Shown: in pieces, positions 23,965 through 32,190 of the stretch
How the letters are laid out: each line of letters opens with the position of its first letter
Position numbering within the stretch: position 1 is the first letter of the stretch
Source of the DNA: Spirochaetota bacterium
GTDB taxonomy: Bacteria > Spirochaetota > UBA4802 > UBA5368
Reading direction: 5' to 3'
Assembly (NCBI GenBank): GCA_035477215.1
Contig: DATIKU010000041.1
Span: 30,754-94,753 of the forward strand
Length of the DNA: 64,000 bases
Made by a program: the position numbers and the translations under genes
The notes under the pieces: generated by a model
The model's database searches: none
Told to the model about the DNA's origin: nothing
Seen by the model: the letters and a program-made list of their open reading frames with translations, nothing else

Positions 23965-24735
23965 ATGGGAAACGAAAACCTCAGACAACTGCTCGAAAAC
24001 TATAAAAACGGCTCGATCTCCGAAGACGAGGCGCTCGCCTATCTGAAACACCTGCCGTTTGAGGATATCACCTTCGCCAAGGTCGACCACCACCGCGAGC
24101 TTCGCTGGGGCTTCCCCGAGGTCATCTTTTGCCAGGGGAAGACGTCCGTCCAGGTGGCGGCTATCGCACGCTCGATCGTGGAGCGAGGGTCGAATCTCCT
24201 GGCCACCCGTGCTGACGCCGACGCGTTCGACGCCGTCGCCAGGGTGATCCCTGAAGCGCGCTATAATGAAGAGGCGCGAACAATCAGCCTTGTGAAAAAC
24301 ACGCCCGTAATCCTTAAAGGCAGGGTGCTCGTCGCGACCGCCGGAACCGCCGACCTCCCCGTGGCGGCCGAATCGCTCGAGACCGGGATAATGCTGGGGC
24401 TCGATATCTCCATGACCCAGGATATCGGGGTCGCGGGAATCCACCGCGTCATGAATCATCGCGAGGAAATACTCGAGGCGGCGGTCATCATAGTCGTCGC
24501 CGGCATGGAAGGGGCGCTGGCTTCGGTTATAGCGGGCATGGTGACCTCGCCGGTAATCGCCGTTCCCGCATCGACCGGTTACGGCGCCGCCTTCGGCGGT
24601 CTCGCCTCACTCCTGGGAATGCTGAACTCCTGCGTACCGGGCGTGGCGGTGATGAATATCGACAACGGTTTCGGCGCGGCCTTTCTTGCGTTCAAGACAC
24701 TCAAGACCCTGGAAAGACTGGCGCAAACGCCATGA
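23965..24735 (+). CDS. larB: Nickel-pincer cofactor biosynthesis protein LarB
   Basis: 256 residues from ATG 23965. The PurE-like C-terminal domain is clear: LVATAGTADLPVAAESLE, DIGVAGIHRVMNH, VVAGMEGALASVIAGMV, PVIAVPASTGYGAAFGGLASLLGMLNSC. LarB carboxylates nicotinic acid adenine dinucleotide and releases AMP, the first step to the pincer cofactor of lactate racemase and other LarA-like enzymes. Overlaps larC by four bases (ATGA). LarE and LarA are not in the window. Confidence 0.94.
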   Translation: MGNENLRQLLENYKNGSISEDEALAYLKHLPFEDITFAKVDHHRELRWGFPEVIFCQGKTSVQVAAIARSIVERGSNLLATRADADAFDAVARVIPEARYNEEARTISLVKNTPVILKGRVLVATAGTADLPVAAESLETGIMLGLDISMTQDIGVAGIHRVMNHREEILEAAVIIVVAGMEGALASVIAGMVTSPVIAVPASTGYGAAFGGLASLLGMLNSCVPGVAVMNIDNGFGAAFLAFKTLKTLERLAQTP

Positions 24736-25904
24736 ATTATACGCTTGCGTTCGATTTGCAATTCGGCGCCTCGGGCGACATGTTGCTCGGCGCCCTGTTC
24801 GACCTGGGACTGAATTACGACAAGCTGGTGACTGAACTTTCAAGGCTCTCCCTTCCCGGCTGGAGCATCTCGCCGGAAAAGATAAACAAATACCATATGG
24901 CCGGCACCGCTCTCCGTGTTCGTTGCGAGGAGGCCGAAACAGAGCGCCGCTATGGCGACATCGAGACAATCATCGGATCGAGCGCACTCGACCGACCGGT
25001 GAAGGAGCGCGCCATGCGGGTGTTCACCCGCCTTGCGGAAGCGGAAGCGGCCGTGCACGGCATAAGCAGGGAAGAGGTCCATTTCCACGAGGTCGGGGCG
25101 ATCGACAGCATAATCGACATCGTCGCATTCTGTGTCGCTCTCGACATGATCGGCGTACAGCGCGTCTTCTTCAGTGACTTTTACTTCGGGGCCGGGACCG
25201 TACGGACGCGCCATGGCGAGATACCCGTACCCGTCCCGGCGGTGGTCAGGCTGGCGGAAGGCTTCAGGTGCCGGTTTACGGGCAGGGAAGGCGAACTGGT
25301 GACTCCCACGGCGGCGGCCCTGCTTACCGCCCTTGGCTCTCAGCCGGCATTTTCATCCGCGTCGGTGATCCGTGGGACAGGAATCGGCTTCGGCTCGAGG
25401 AACTACCCGTTTCCCAGCTACACGCGAGTGCTGCTGCTGGACGCCGGAGAAACCGGGATCGAGGAAGTCTATCAGATCGAATGCAACATCGACGACATGA
25501 ATCCGCAGATTTACCCCTATCTCGTGGATCTTCTGCTGCAAAGGGGTGCGCTCGACGCGTACCTTGCCTCCGTCAACATGAAGAAAGGCCGGCCGGGAAC
25601 CGTGCTTACCGTCATCGCCCCGGTGGGGGCGCTCGACGCGATACGCGGAACCATCTATGCCGAGACAACCACGCTGGGACTACGGGTGCAGACGGTCGGC
25701 CGCGAAAAACTCGAGCGATCTTTCACAACGGTGGTGGTCGACGGACATGAGATCAGGATTAAAAGGGGATGTTTCCTTGACGGAGAGGTCAGCGCACAGC
25801 CGGAATACGAAGACTGCGCGACGGCCGCCCGCGAATCGGGCGCACCGCTCAAGCTTATAATGGCGCAGGCACTGGACGAATACAGGAGGAAGTGCGGCCT
25901 ATAG
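24732..25904 (+). CDS. larC: Nickel-pincer cofactor biosynthesis protein LarC (nickel insertion)
   Basis: 390 residues. Opening YTLAFDLQFGASGDMLLGALFDLG and HFHEVGAIDSIIDIVAF are LarC signatures; the C-terminal part contains ECNIDDMNPQIYPYLVDLL and the segment VNMKKGRPGTVLTVIAP. LarC is a CTP-dependent cyclometallase that puts nickel into the cofactor. In Lactobacillus plantarum the protein is split by a programmed frameshift; here it is one uninterrupted frame. Translationally coupled to larB. Its end overlaps the convergent cheW end by six bases. Confidence 0.94.
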   Translation: MNYTLAFDLQFGASGDMLLGALFDLGLNYDKLVTELSRLSLPGWSISPEKINKYHMAGTALRVRCEEAETERRYGDIETIIGSSALDRPVKERAMRVFTRLAEAEAAVHGISREEVHFHEVGAIDSIIDIVAFCVALDMIGVQRVFFSDFYFGAGTVRTRHGEIPVPVPAVVRLAEGFRCRFTGREGELVTPTAAALLTALGSQPAFSSASVIRGTGIGFGSRNYPFPSYTRVLLLDAGETGIEEVYQIECNIDDMNPQIYPYLVDLLLQRGALDAYLASVNMKKGRPGTVLTVIAPVGALDAIRGTIYAETTTLGLRVQTVGREKLERSFTTVVVDGHEIRIKRGCFLDGEVSAQPEYEDCATAARESGAPLKLIMAQALDEYRRKCGL

Positions 25905-26360
25905 GGATGTAAGCTCTTCCACTGTCAGTATCTGCTCGATATCGAGCACGATAACAAAACCCTCGGCGAGCTTGGCGATTCCGACGATATACCGCCCGGA
26001 AATCCCTTTTACAATGGGGGGAGGCGGCTCGATGTCCTTGCCGTCGACCTTGACCACATGGCTTACCGAATCTATCGCGAGCCCCACCCGCTTGTTCCGA
26101 ATGTCCACCACGATGGCCCGTTTCCCCACCCCCGCGCTGCCGTTCTCAATGCGGAAGCGCTTGCTCAGGTCGATGATCGGGATCACCTTGCCGCGAAGGT
26201 CCATCACTCCCATGATGAAGTCCGCAGACTTGGGCAGCCGTGTGATTTTCGGGAGCTTCAATATCTCCTGCACCTTCAGGATATCGATTCCGTATTCTTC
26301 CTTCCCGACCTTGAAGCAGACGATCTGCAGCGCGGACACTGACTTATCGATTTTTTCCAT
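25899..26360 (-). CDS. cheW: Chemotaxis coupling protein CheW
   Basis: 153 residues forming a single CheW/SH3-like double barrel: LQIVCFKVGKEEYGIDILKVQEILK, ADFIMGVMDLRGKVIPIIDLSKRF and GLAIDSVSHVVKV. It links receptors to the CheA kinase at the inner face of the membrane. GGGGAAA lies just upstream of the ATG. It is separated by 278 bases from the nearest upstream gene and so probably has its own promoter, though no clear one is seen. CheA and receptors are elsewhere. Confidence 0.95.
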   Translation of the reverse strand: MEKIDKSVSALQIVCFKVGKEEYGIDILKVQEILKLPKITRLPKSADFIMGVMDLRGKVIPIIDLSKRFRIENGSAGVGKRAIVVDIRNKRVGLAIDSVSHVVKVDGKDIEPPPPIVKGISGRYIVGIAKLAEGFVIVLDIEQILTVEELTSL

Positions 26361-26638
26361 CGGAGTTTCCCCTGGCCGCGTTTTTTTACTTTTACGGACT
26401 ATTCCTCAAACGCGACGGTTTTCCTTTGTGCGATTGCAATCCGCAATAACCGCGGAGCATTGATACTTTCGGCCGATATTGAAGGCTCATCGCCTGGCCT
26501 GTTGCGCAGACATAAAACCCAACGATCACCCCCGAACCGGCGTGGCATGATCGGTAACTTCACAATCCTGCTGCAACCGGCATACAGTATACAGCACGCA
26601 GTCGATAATTCAAGAATAAAAACCGCGACCGCACGACT

Positions 26639-27367
26639 CTATAAAAAGTAATATCCGTATACGTACAGCGCGGCTCCCGCGCCGACAAAGAAAAGCATCT
26701 TTATAACCGAGGGGTCACGCCCCCGGAGAAAAATCTCGATGATGCCGACAAATACCCCGAAAAAGGCGGCGGCGACTCCCGCCGCGATAAAACTGTGATA
26801 ATATAGAAAGACCGCGACGGTGAGTAAAATGCCGACAACGTAATCGAGCAATCCCCTGAAGAAAGCCCCCATCGTCATGGCCCCGCCCGCGGCCGAAGCC
26901 CCGGGCAGAGTCTCGTCGGTACGAAAATACCGCTTGCGGGTGCGGGCCAGTACCTCTTTGCGCGTCTCGGTGCGTTCTGATTTTTCGGCGGGAGGGGCGT
27001 CTTCGAGCTTCAAAGCCACCGTAACGATTCTACGCACCTCCTTGTTGGAGATGGTCCGTAATGAATCCCCACGCAGCTTGAGTTTCTCTACTACCTGGTG
27101 GGCCCTGCCGGTGGTGACATTCCGCTGCGCGCTGACCCTCCCACCGGAAAAGACGGCGTAATAGGGGTTTCCCCCCTCTTCCGCGTCTTCCATATAGATA
27201 CGAATTTTCCTGTCCTTCAGGTTGTAATCCACCCGAAGGTAATCACCCCCGTCCGTGGTGGTATACAGCGCCGCCTGGTACCCCCGAATCTCCGAAGGTC
27301 TCCGCTTCCAGGAGGCTTTTTTCCCTTCACCGCCGGGTTTACTTCCCCGGGAAAGGCTTTTTCTCAT
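26639..27367 (-). CDS. Membrane protein of unknown function
   Basis: 242 residues. The N-terminal 30 are strongly basic, then a soluble beta-rich region (YQAALYTTTDGGDYLRVDYN, IRIYMEDAEEGGNPYYAVF) to about residue 150, and three hydrophobic segments at about 167-190, 195-212 and 222-240 near the C terminus. I recognise no domain. The basic N terminus suggests an acidic ligand or RNA. It lies 94 bases downstream of the tiny ribosomal protein gene at the tail of the large minus-strand operon. Confidence 0.6.
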   Translation of the reverse strand: MRKSLSRGSKPGGEGKKASWKRRPSEIRGYQAALYTTTDGGDYLRVDYNLKDRKIRIYMEDAEEGGNPYYAVFSGGRVSAQRNVTTGRAHQVVEKLKLRGDSLRTISNKEVRRIVTVALKLEDAPPAEKSERTETRKEVLARTRKRYFRTDETLPGASAAGGAMTMGAFFRGLLDYVVGILLTVAVFLYYHSFIAAGVAAAFFGVFVGIIEIFLRGRDPSVIKMLFFVGAGAALYVYGYYFL

Positions 27368-27461
27368 TGTGTGCCGGTATTCCCCGTTTGATAAACAAAG
27401 GAGACTGGCTTCGGATAAAAACCAATCCCCCCCGCTTTTCGGTCGCTCTTACGGAAACCGC

Positions 27462-27551
27462 CTATTTCTTCTTGTGACGGTTCTGTCTGCGGCGTTTTTT
27501 CCTCTTGTGGTTGGCGATCTTCGCCCTTTTCTTTTTTCTACCGCACGGCAT
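27462..27551 (-). CDS. Tiny basic ribosomal protein, AURKAIP1/COX24 (mS38/bS22-like) type
   Basis: 29 residues, mostly Lys and Arg: MPCGRKKKRAKIANHKRKK followed by RRRQNRHKKK. It closely resembles the very short AURKAIP1/COX24-domain proteins annotated in Bacteroidetes and spirochaetes (pattern MPxGxKxKRxKxATHKRKKR). The mitochondrial relative is mS38 and the actinobacterial one bS22, both small-subunit proteins near the decoding region. The Shine-Dalgarno AAAGGAG six bases upstream of the ATG is near ideal, which supports translation of a frame most gene finders would skip. Confidence 0.82.
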   Translation of the reverse strand: MPCGRKKKRAKIANHKRKKRRRQNRHKKK

Positions 27552-27593
27552 ACGCATCTCCTTTAATTAAAAATGACATCAGCGAAGAACGGC

Positions 27594-28490
27594 CTATCTG
27601 AGATTGTCGATCTCGCCCTTCCTCTTTCCCACCGTCTTTTCTTCATCAAGCGAAAGTCCAAGGGGCATTCCCGATTTTTCCGGCGCCAGTATCACTCTTA
27701 CGTCGTTGCCCAATCTGTCAATATAAATATACTTTAAAAGGTCCGGATTGGACTTTACCAGTCTGGATACGTCTGAAAGCTTCTCGAGGTATTCCTTTTT
27801 CCTCAGCTTTTCCCTTTCAAGCTGGTTCTGAAGCACAATTAGCTCTTTCTTATTGTTATGCTCAATCTCGCGCAGGTCCGCGAGAAACGCCAATCCCTGC
27901 AGATATGTCCCCCGTTCCGGAAGCACCATGGGGCCTGAAAGTTCCAGACCGAGAACCGAAATGCCCGCTTTGGCCGCACGGCCTTTCACCAGTTCCGCGG
28001 CTTCTGCGGCGATTCGATCGCGGTCGCGTATAACTGCGTTGCGGTCATATCCCTGCGCCAGATAGGCCCCGAGACTCGCCGAAAAGGCCTTCTCGATAAA
28101 ATCGTTCATAAAGGCCGAGCCGGGATGTCCCTCGCGTCCCGCCGGGACCGAGCCGGGCCTGAAGCTCTCGGGGACGATCTCGTACACGGCATTAACCGGT
28201 ACCCTTATCGCGTAATAATCGCTTTCGAGCTCGCCCAGCGGCGGGACGGCCACGCGCGCCTCGATGAATTCCGAAACCCTCAGCGCGTATCGCGCGACTT
28301 CAAGCCGCCGCCAAACGGCCCCCTGCCATACGAAACCGAAACCCGGACCCAGAACCAGGCGCTCGCCGGATTCACGGTCGCGCGCCAGCGCGAATTCACC
28401 GGAACCGATCCTGAATACGCAGGTACAATACAGATACACCGCGGCCGACAGCAACAGGATCGCAAATACTTTCCGTCCGGATATTCTCAT
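27594..28490 (-). CDS. SPFH/band-7-like membrane-anchored protein
   Basis: 298 residues. One N-terminal membrane segment (VFAILLLSAAVYLYCTCVF), then a beta-rich domain in the style of SPFH proteins (GSGEFALARDRESGERLVLGPGFGFVWQG; YYAIRVPVNAVYEIVPESF) and a helical, charged part (ADLREIEHNNKKELIVLQNQ onward, about residues 205-245) likely to be coiled coil. Homologues such as HflK/C and flotillins scaffold membrane proteases or microdomains. It follows hfq, where HflK/HflC are found in proteobacteria, but similarity to them is weak. Confidence 0.6.
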   Translation of the reverse strand: MRISGRKVFAILLLSAAVYLYCTCVFRIGSGEFALARDRESGERLVLGPGFGFVWQGAVWRRLEVARYALRVSEFIEARVAVPPLGELESDYYAIRVPVNAVYEIVPESFRPGSVPAGREGHPGSAFMNDFIEKAFSASLGAYLAQGYDRNAVIRDRDRIAAEAAELVKGRAAKAGISVLGLELSGPMVLPERGTYLQGLAFLADLREIEHNNKKELIVLQNQLEREKLRKKEYLEKLSDVSRLVKSNPDLLKYIYIDRLGNDVRVILAPEKSGMPLGLSLDEEKTVGKRKGEIDNLR

Positions 28491-28511
28491 GGCGTTTCGA
28501 TTAAAGGCCCC

Positions 28512-28745
28512 TTAGGCCTCATCATCGCGATACTGAATCGGTTTTATCGGAACGATGGTGGACACCGCGTGTTTGTAGATCAAGTTATGCTTTTTATCGA
28601 CTTCAACCAGAACGGTGAAATTGTCAAAGCTGAGCACTCTGCCCTTAATGGGGACGCCATTCATGAGGTAAATCGTAATCTCCACCTTTTCTTTTCGCAC
28701 GACATTTAAAAAACTGTCCTGAAGATTTTTAGTCTGATTTCCCAT
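28512..28745 (-). CDS. hfq: RNA chaperone Hfq
   Basis: 77 residues from ATG 28745, with AGGAAGG upstream. Sm1 motif VEITIYLMNGVPIKGRVLSFDNFTVLV and Sm2 motif IYKHAVSTIVP (canonical YKHAIST, with V for I). Forms a hexamer that pairs small RNAs with messages. The C-terminal tail is very short, so only the core ring is present. miaA lies directly upstream, as in many bacteria. Confidence 0.96.
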   Translation of the reverse strand: MGNQTKNLQDSFLNVVRKEKVEITIYLMNGVPIKGRVLSFDNFTVLVEVDKKHNLIYKHAVSTIVPIKPIQYRDDEA

Positions 28746-28813
28746 TGCACCTTCCTTTTGTTTACTGCCCCGATCGTCGTATTCTACACCGCCGGCGCGC
28801 CGACATGGCACGC

Positions 28814-29719
28814 TCACCCCACCCTGCAAGTATACAGCAGTTTTTCTATTTTTTCAATCTCAAAACCCTCAAACCAGGTTATCCTTCCATTTCGCCCGAA
28901 CCACGTCATCTGCCGTTTCGCATAATGCCTGGTCTGGAGCTTGGCGGCTCTGACCGCCTCATCGAGTGGAAGTTTCCCATCGAGGTGCATATTAAGCTCG
29001 CGGTACCCGATGGACCTCATCGAACCGAGTTCCGGCCCGTAACCGCTTTCGCGCAGCGAACGCACCTCATCCAGGAAACCTTCATCCATCATCCTGTCGA
29101 ACCTGCGCTCGATGCGGCCGCGAAGATCCTCTCGCGACGGGTTGAGGCCGATAAAAACCGTCTTCTCCGAGCCGGCACCCCTCTTCTCGCCGAAATAATC
29201 GCTGAGGGGCCTTCCGGTGCTCCTGTACACCTCCAGTCCGCGCGCAATCCGCTGGCGATCATTCGGATGAATGCGCAGGGCGAAGGCCTCATCGACGCGC
29301 TTAAGCTCCGCATACAGGTCCGCCGGGCCGCGCTGTTCGAGTTCGTCTTTTATCGCCGCGTTCACCAGCGGATCTACCGGCGGAATGCCCGAAAGACCGC
29401 CGAAAAACGAATCGATATACAGGCCTGTACCTCCCACGAAAAGCGGAACCTTCCCCCGCCTCTCGATGTCCTGGGCGGCGAGTCGCGCCTCCCTGCAGAA
29501 GTCCCCCGCGGTAAACTTGCGGTCCGGGTCGACGATATCGATGAGATGGTGCCGCACGGCCCCCCTTTGGGTCCGAGAGGGCTTACCGCTTCCGATGTCG
29601 AGACGACGGTACACCTGCACCGAATCGGCGGAGATGATTTCAAAGATATCGCCGGCAAGTCCCAGGGCAAGGTCCGTTTTCCCGGACGCGGTGGGCCCCA
29701 CCAATACAGCCGCTTTAAT
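28814..29719 (-). CDS. miaA: tRNA dimethylallyltransferase
   Basis: 301 residues if translation begins at the ATT at 29719. Transfers dimethylallyl to A37 of tRNAs reading U-starting codons. Motifs: P-loop GPTASGKT, ISADSVQVYRRLDIGSGKPS, HHLIDIVDPDRKFTAGDF and the C-terminal TRHYAKRQMTWFGRN. An in-frame stop lies about 15 bases upstream of that ATT, so only ATT, TTG (29704) or GTG (29701) can start. TTG or GTG would remove the first strand (IKAAVL), whereas ATT keeps it and has GAGG nine bases ahead. A sequencing error is the alternative. Confidence 0.9.
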   Translation of the reverse strand: MKAAVLVGPTASGKTDLALGLAGDIFEIISADSVQVYRRLDIGSGKPSRTQRGAVRHHLIDIVDPDRKFTAGDFCREARLAAQDIERRGKVPLFVGGTGLYIDSFFGGLSGIPPVDPLVNAAIKDELEQRGPADLYAELKRVDEAFALRIHPNDRQRIARGLEVYRSTGRPLSDYFGEKRGAGSEKTVFIGLNPSREDLRGRIERRFDRMMDEGFLDEVRSLRESGYGPELGSMRSIGYRELNMHLDGKLPLDEAVRAAKLQTRHYAKRQMTWFGRNGRITWFEGFEIEKIEKLLYTCRVG

Positions 29720-29782
29720 GGGCGGAAACCTCGCTTATATAATGAACGTGGACTCTATCATAAACGGAGGACACTCGCGGCG

Positions 29783-29992
29783 TTAATCGTCGGTTTCCGG
29801 TCCTTCTTTGACTTCGAACTTCAGCTTGTCGTCGAAAATCATATTCAGTATGTTTGGAACCACTTTCCAGTTGTGGTCTTTTTCAGGATACCCTTCGATA
29901 TTTCCGATCCTGTCTACATACTTCATCGCGGCCCTTGTAAAAACATATCTGTTTTCGTTAAATGCGATCAGTTTGTTCAGCGGAATTATCAC
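29783..29992 (-). CDS. rpoZ: DNA-directed RNA polymerase omega subunit
   Basis: 69 residues: [30 protein letters not shown] followed by an acidic tail. It has the omega pattern of an N-terminal helix then RAAMKYVDRI (RAxxRAxxI in other phyla). The position directly downstream of gmk, overlapping it by 35 bases, is the widely conserved gmk-rpoZ pair. It stabilises the beta-prime subunit. The conserved short length and spirochaete-style FxDDKLKFE tail fit; sequence similarity outside the phylum is low. Confidence 0.85.
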   Translation of the reverse strand: MIIPLNKLIAFNENRYVFTRAAMKYVDRIGNIEGYPEKDHNWKVVPNILNMIFDDKLKFEVKEGPETDD

Positions 29993-30602
29993 TATCCGTC
30001 CCTCCGGGTCGTAAAAGTCTCGATTTAATTCTGTGCATCCTGCACGCCTCGGCGCCGACGATGTTGCGCACGCTTTCCACCGAGGCCTCCACTGTATCGT
30101 TGATTATTACGTAATCGTACAATACATAATCCTGCAACTCCTTTATTGCGTTACTCAGCCGCAGTTCGATCTGCTCGGTGGATTCGGTATCTCGTTTCAC
30201 CAGCCGTTCCCGCAGCGAGTCCACGGAAGGTGGCGCGATGAAGATGAAGACGGCGTCGTCGATTCTGCCTTTAAGCTGACGGGCGCCCTGCACATCGACG
30301 TCGAATAGGGGGATTCTCCCGGTCGATTTTATCCTGTCAACCTCTTTTTTTGTGGTCCCATAGTAGTTTTGATGAACCTGCGCCCATTCGACAAATTCCC
30401 CCCTGCGCACCATTTCATGAAACTCCTCGATCCCGACGAAATTATAGCTTCGTGCTGACTTTTCGCCCTTCCGGGAAGGGCGGGTGGTCGTGGAGACTGA
30501 GAACTCGAAGCGATCGTCGACGGCGACCAGGCTTTTAATAATGGTGGTTTTCCCGGCTCCCGACGGCGCGGAAACCACGATCGAAAAACATTCACTCGGC
30601 AT
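29958..30602 (-). CDS. gmk: Guanylate kinase
   Basis: 214 residues. P-loop [13 protein letters not shown]-binding segment [20 protein letters not shown] and [12 protein letters not shown], and [12 protein letters not shown] are all intact. Converts GMP to GDP. The C terminus extends about 20 residues past the usual end and its coding sequence overlaps rpoZ. The ATG overlaps the stop of the remA-like gene by 11 bases. Confidence 0.96.
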   Translation of the reverse strand: MPSECFSIVVSAPSGAGKTTIIKSLVAVDDRFEFSVSTTTRPSRKGEKSARSYNFVGIEEFHEMVRRGEFVEWAQVHQNYYGTTKKEVDRIKSTGRIPLFDVDVQGARQLKGRIDDAVFIFIAPPSVDSLRERLVKRDTESTEQIELRLSNAIKELQDYVLYDYVIINDTVEASVESVRNIVGAEACRMHRIKSRLLRPGGTDSDNSAEQTDRI

Positions 30603-30840
30603 TGCTTGTCAGCCTTCCGGCAAGGGTTTCAGGCTGCATGGCGGAAAGTACGACATGGTTGGAGTCCATTACGATAATCGCCCGCGTCTTCCTGCCGTGC
30701 GTCGCGTCGATCAGGAGGCTGTTCCCCCTCGCCTCCTCCCGTATCCTCTTTCCCGACGCTGACTGGGGAGTAATAACCGCTATAACCCGTTCGGCGACCA
30801 CGGCGTTTCCAAAGCCGATATTGATAAGGTTTGTCCTCAT
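30592..30840 (-). CDS. remA: RemA-like DUF370 regulatory protein
   Basis: 82 residues from ATG 30840, overlapping the yicC stop by four bases. The sequence [35 protein letters not shown] followed by [26 protein letters not shown] is the DUF370 pattern. Bacillus RemA is a ring-forming DNA-binding activator of matrix and osmoprotection genes. The order yicC-remA-gmk-rpoZ is the same as in Firmicutes. Target genes here are unknown. Confidence 0.9.
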   Translation of the reverse strand: MRTNLINIGFGNAVVAERVIAVITPQSASGKRIREEARGNSLLIDATHGRKTRAIIVMDSNHVVLSAMQPETLAGRLTSNAE

Positions 30841-31703
30841 GCTATGTTCCTGCACTGCTCGCGGATTTTGTCGATGAAGTTTTTGATCTCCACCACCAGA
30901 TGAGCTATCTCCGAGCTCGCCGACTTCGACGAAATCGTGTTGATCTCCCGGAACATCTCCTGGGCCAAAAAGTCGAGCTGCTTGCCCGTCTGCCCCTCGC
31001 CCGCGGCAAGCTGCCTGAATTTATCGACATGATCACGCAGGCGCTGCACCTCCTCGTTGATGTCCTGCTTGTCGGCCAGGATTGCCACCTCCGTGTAGAG
31101 GCGCGTGTCTTCGGGGCGCGTCTTCATGAGATGCTCGATACTCGCGCTGAGCTTTTCGTACAACGCCCTGGAAACATTCTTTGAAAGCTTTTCGACGCGG
31201 GCAATGGAGCGGGAAATCGCCGCGAGCGATTTCAACAGGTCCTTTCTGGTGGCATCCCCCTCGCGCAGACGCATTTTAATATGTTTTCCAACCGCAAGAT
31301 CAATACCCGCGAAAATATCGGCCCGCGACTTTTCCGAGAGCGTTGAGCGTTCCTTCTGCACGACACCGTCCAGTGCGAGGAGGGCGTCGATGGAAAACCG
31401 CTCGTTTACGCCGAGTTCATCGGTTACCGCCCTGACCTCGCGGTAATATTTTCCGAGCAACTCCCTGTTTATCATGACGGGTCGCGATTCAAGCCAGTCA
31501 TGGATGTCGATGGACAATTCGATCTTGCCCCTTGCGTATCGCTTTTTCAAGAGAAGCTCTATCTCGTATTCATCGTCTTTCATGAAACGCGGCAGGTTGA
31601 GATATGTCTCCACATACTTGGAGTTGACCGATTTTATCTCGACCGAAAAGGAAAACTGTTCGGTTGATTTTTCGACCATGGCATAACCGGTCATGCTTTC
31701 CAT
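30837..31703 (-). CDS. yicC: YicC/YloC family endoribonuclease
   Basis: 288 residues. N terminus [29 protein letters not shown] and C terminus [39 protein letters not shown] are the YicC-N and DUF1732 signatures. E. coli YicC cleaves some small RNAs; the adjacent gmk/rpoZ genes and the hfq gene nearby point to RNA turnover. Seven bases downstream of cheD, so apparently co-transcribed with chemotaxis genes. Confidence 0.94.
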   Translation of the reverse strand: MESMTGYAMVEKSTEQFSFSVEIKSVNSKYVETYLNLPRFMKDDEYEIELLLKKRYARGKIELSIDIHDWLESRPVMINRELLGKYYREVRAVTDELGVNERFSIDALLALDGVVQKERSTLSEKSRADIFAGIDLAVGKHIKMRLREGDATRKDLLKSLAAISRSIARVEKLSKNVSRALYEKLSASIEHLMKTRPEDTRLYTEVAILADKQDINEEVQRLRDHVDKFRQLAAGEGQTGKQLDFLAQEMFREINTISSKSASSEIAHLVVEIKNFIDKIREQCRNIA

Positions 31704-31710
31704 CGGTCCC

Positions 31711-32190
31711 TCACAGTGACTTCTCGGGCTTTCCGAGCGATTTTATTTTCAGACGGCCGTCCTCGGCGTAAAAATCGATGGTCCTGCCGTAGTCTCCGCC
31801 CACGTCTTCGGCGACGATGCGAATGCCGATCTCATCAAGGACCTCCCTGACCTTTTTAACGTTGTTTCTGCCTATTTCTCCCATTATGCTGTTTTCCGCC
31901 ATCTTGAACATCGTTGAGCCACCCACGATCTTGGCGACCATTCTCGATTTTAACGCCCCCTTTTTCGCCATCTCCTCGACAAGCAGCGGAAGCGCCGAAT
32001 CCGCGTATTTTCTATCATTGGAGTTGCGGTCGCTCTTGGAGGGAAGCATGATGTGCGAAAGGCCCGCCATCGACGCGCCCGGGTCGTACAGGCAAACCCC
32101 GACACACGATCCCAGAATGGTCCGCAGTATATCCGGACTCGAAGCCAGGCCGAGATCGGCGATTCCGACGTTAACCAGTTTAAAATTCAT
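31711..32190 (-). CDS. cheD: Chemoreceptor glutamine deamidase CheD
   Basis: 159 residues from ATG 32190, with AAGGAG seven bases upstream. The catalytic Cys and His are in LGSCVGVCLYD and LSHIMLPS; the GGSTMF and IGRNNVKKVREVLDEIGI segments are conserved. It deamidates receptor glutamines and can be a CheC partner. The start overlaps the cheR stop by 11 bases, so methylation and deamidation of receptors are encoded together. Confidence 0.94.
   Translation of the reverse strand: MNFKLVNVGIADLGLASSPDILRTILGSCVGVCLYDPGASMAGLSHIMLPSKSDRNSNDRKYADSALPLLVEEMAKKGALKSRMVAKIVGGSTMFKMAENSIMGEIGRNNVKKVREVLDEIGIRIVAEDVGGDYGRTIDFYAEDGRLKIKSLGKPEKSL

Noticed and set aside
26460..26490. GCCGATAT on the plus strand, resembling a sigma-28 -10 element
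   Set aside because: No TAAA-like -35 at the right distance and no plus-strand gene downstream.
28745..30028. Open frame of about 427 codons on the plus strand
   Set aside because: It is antisense to miaA, rpoZ and the end of gmk, whose motifs are unambiguous.
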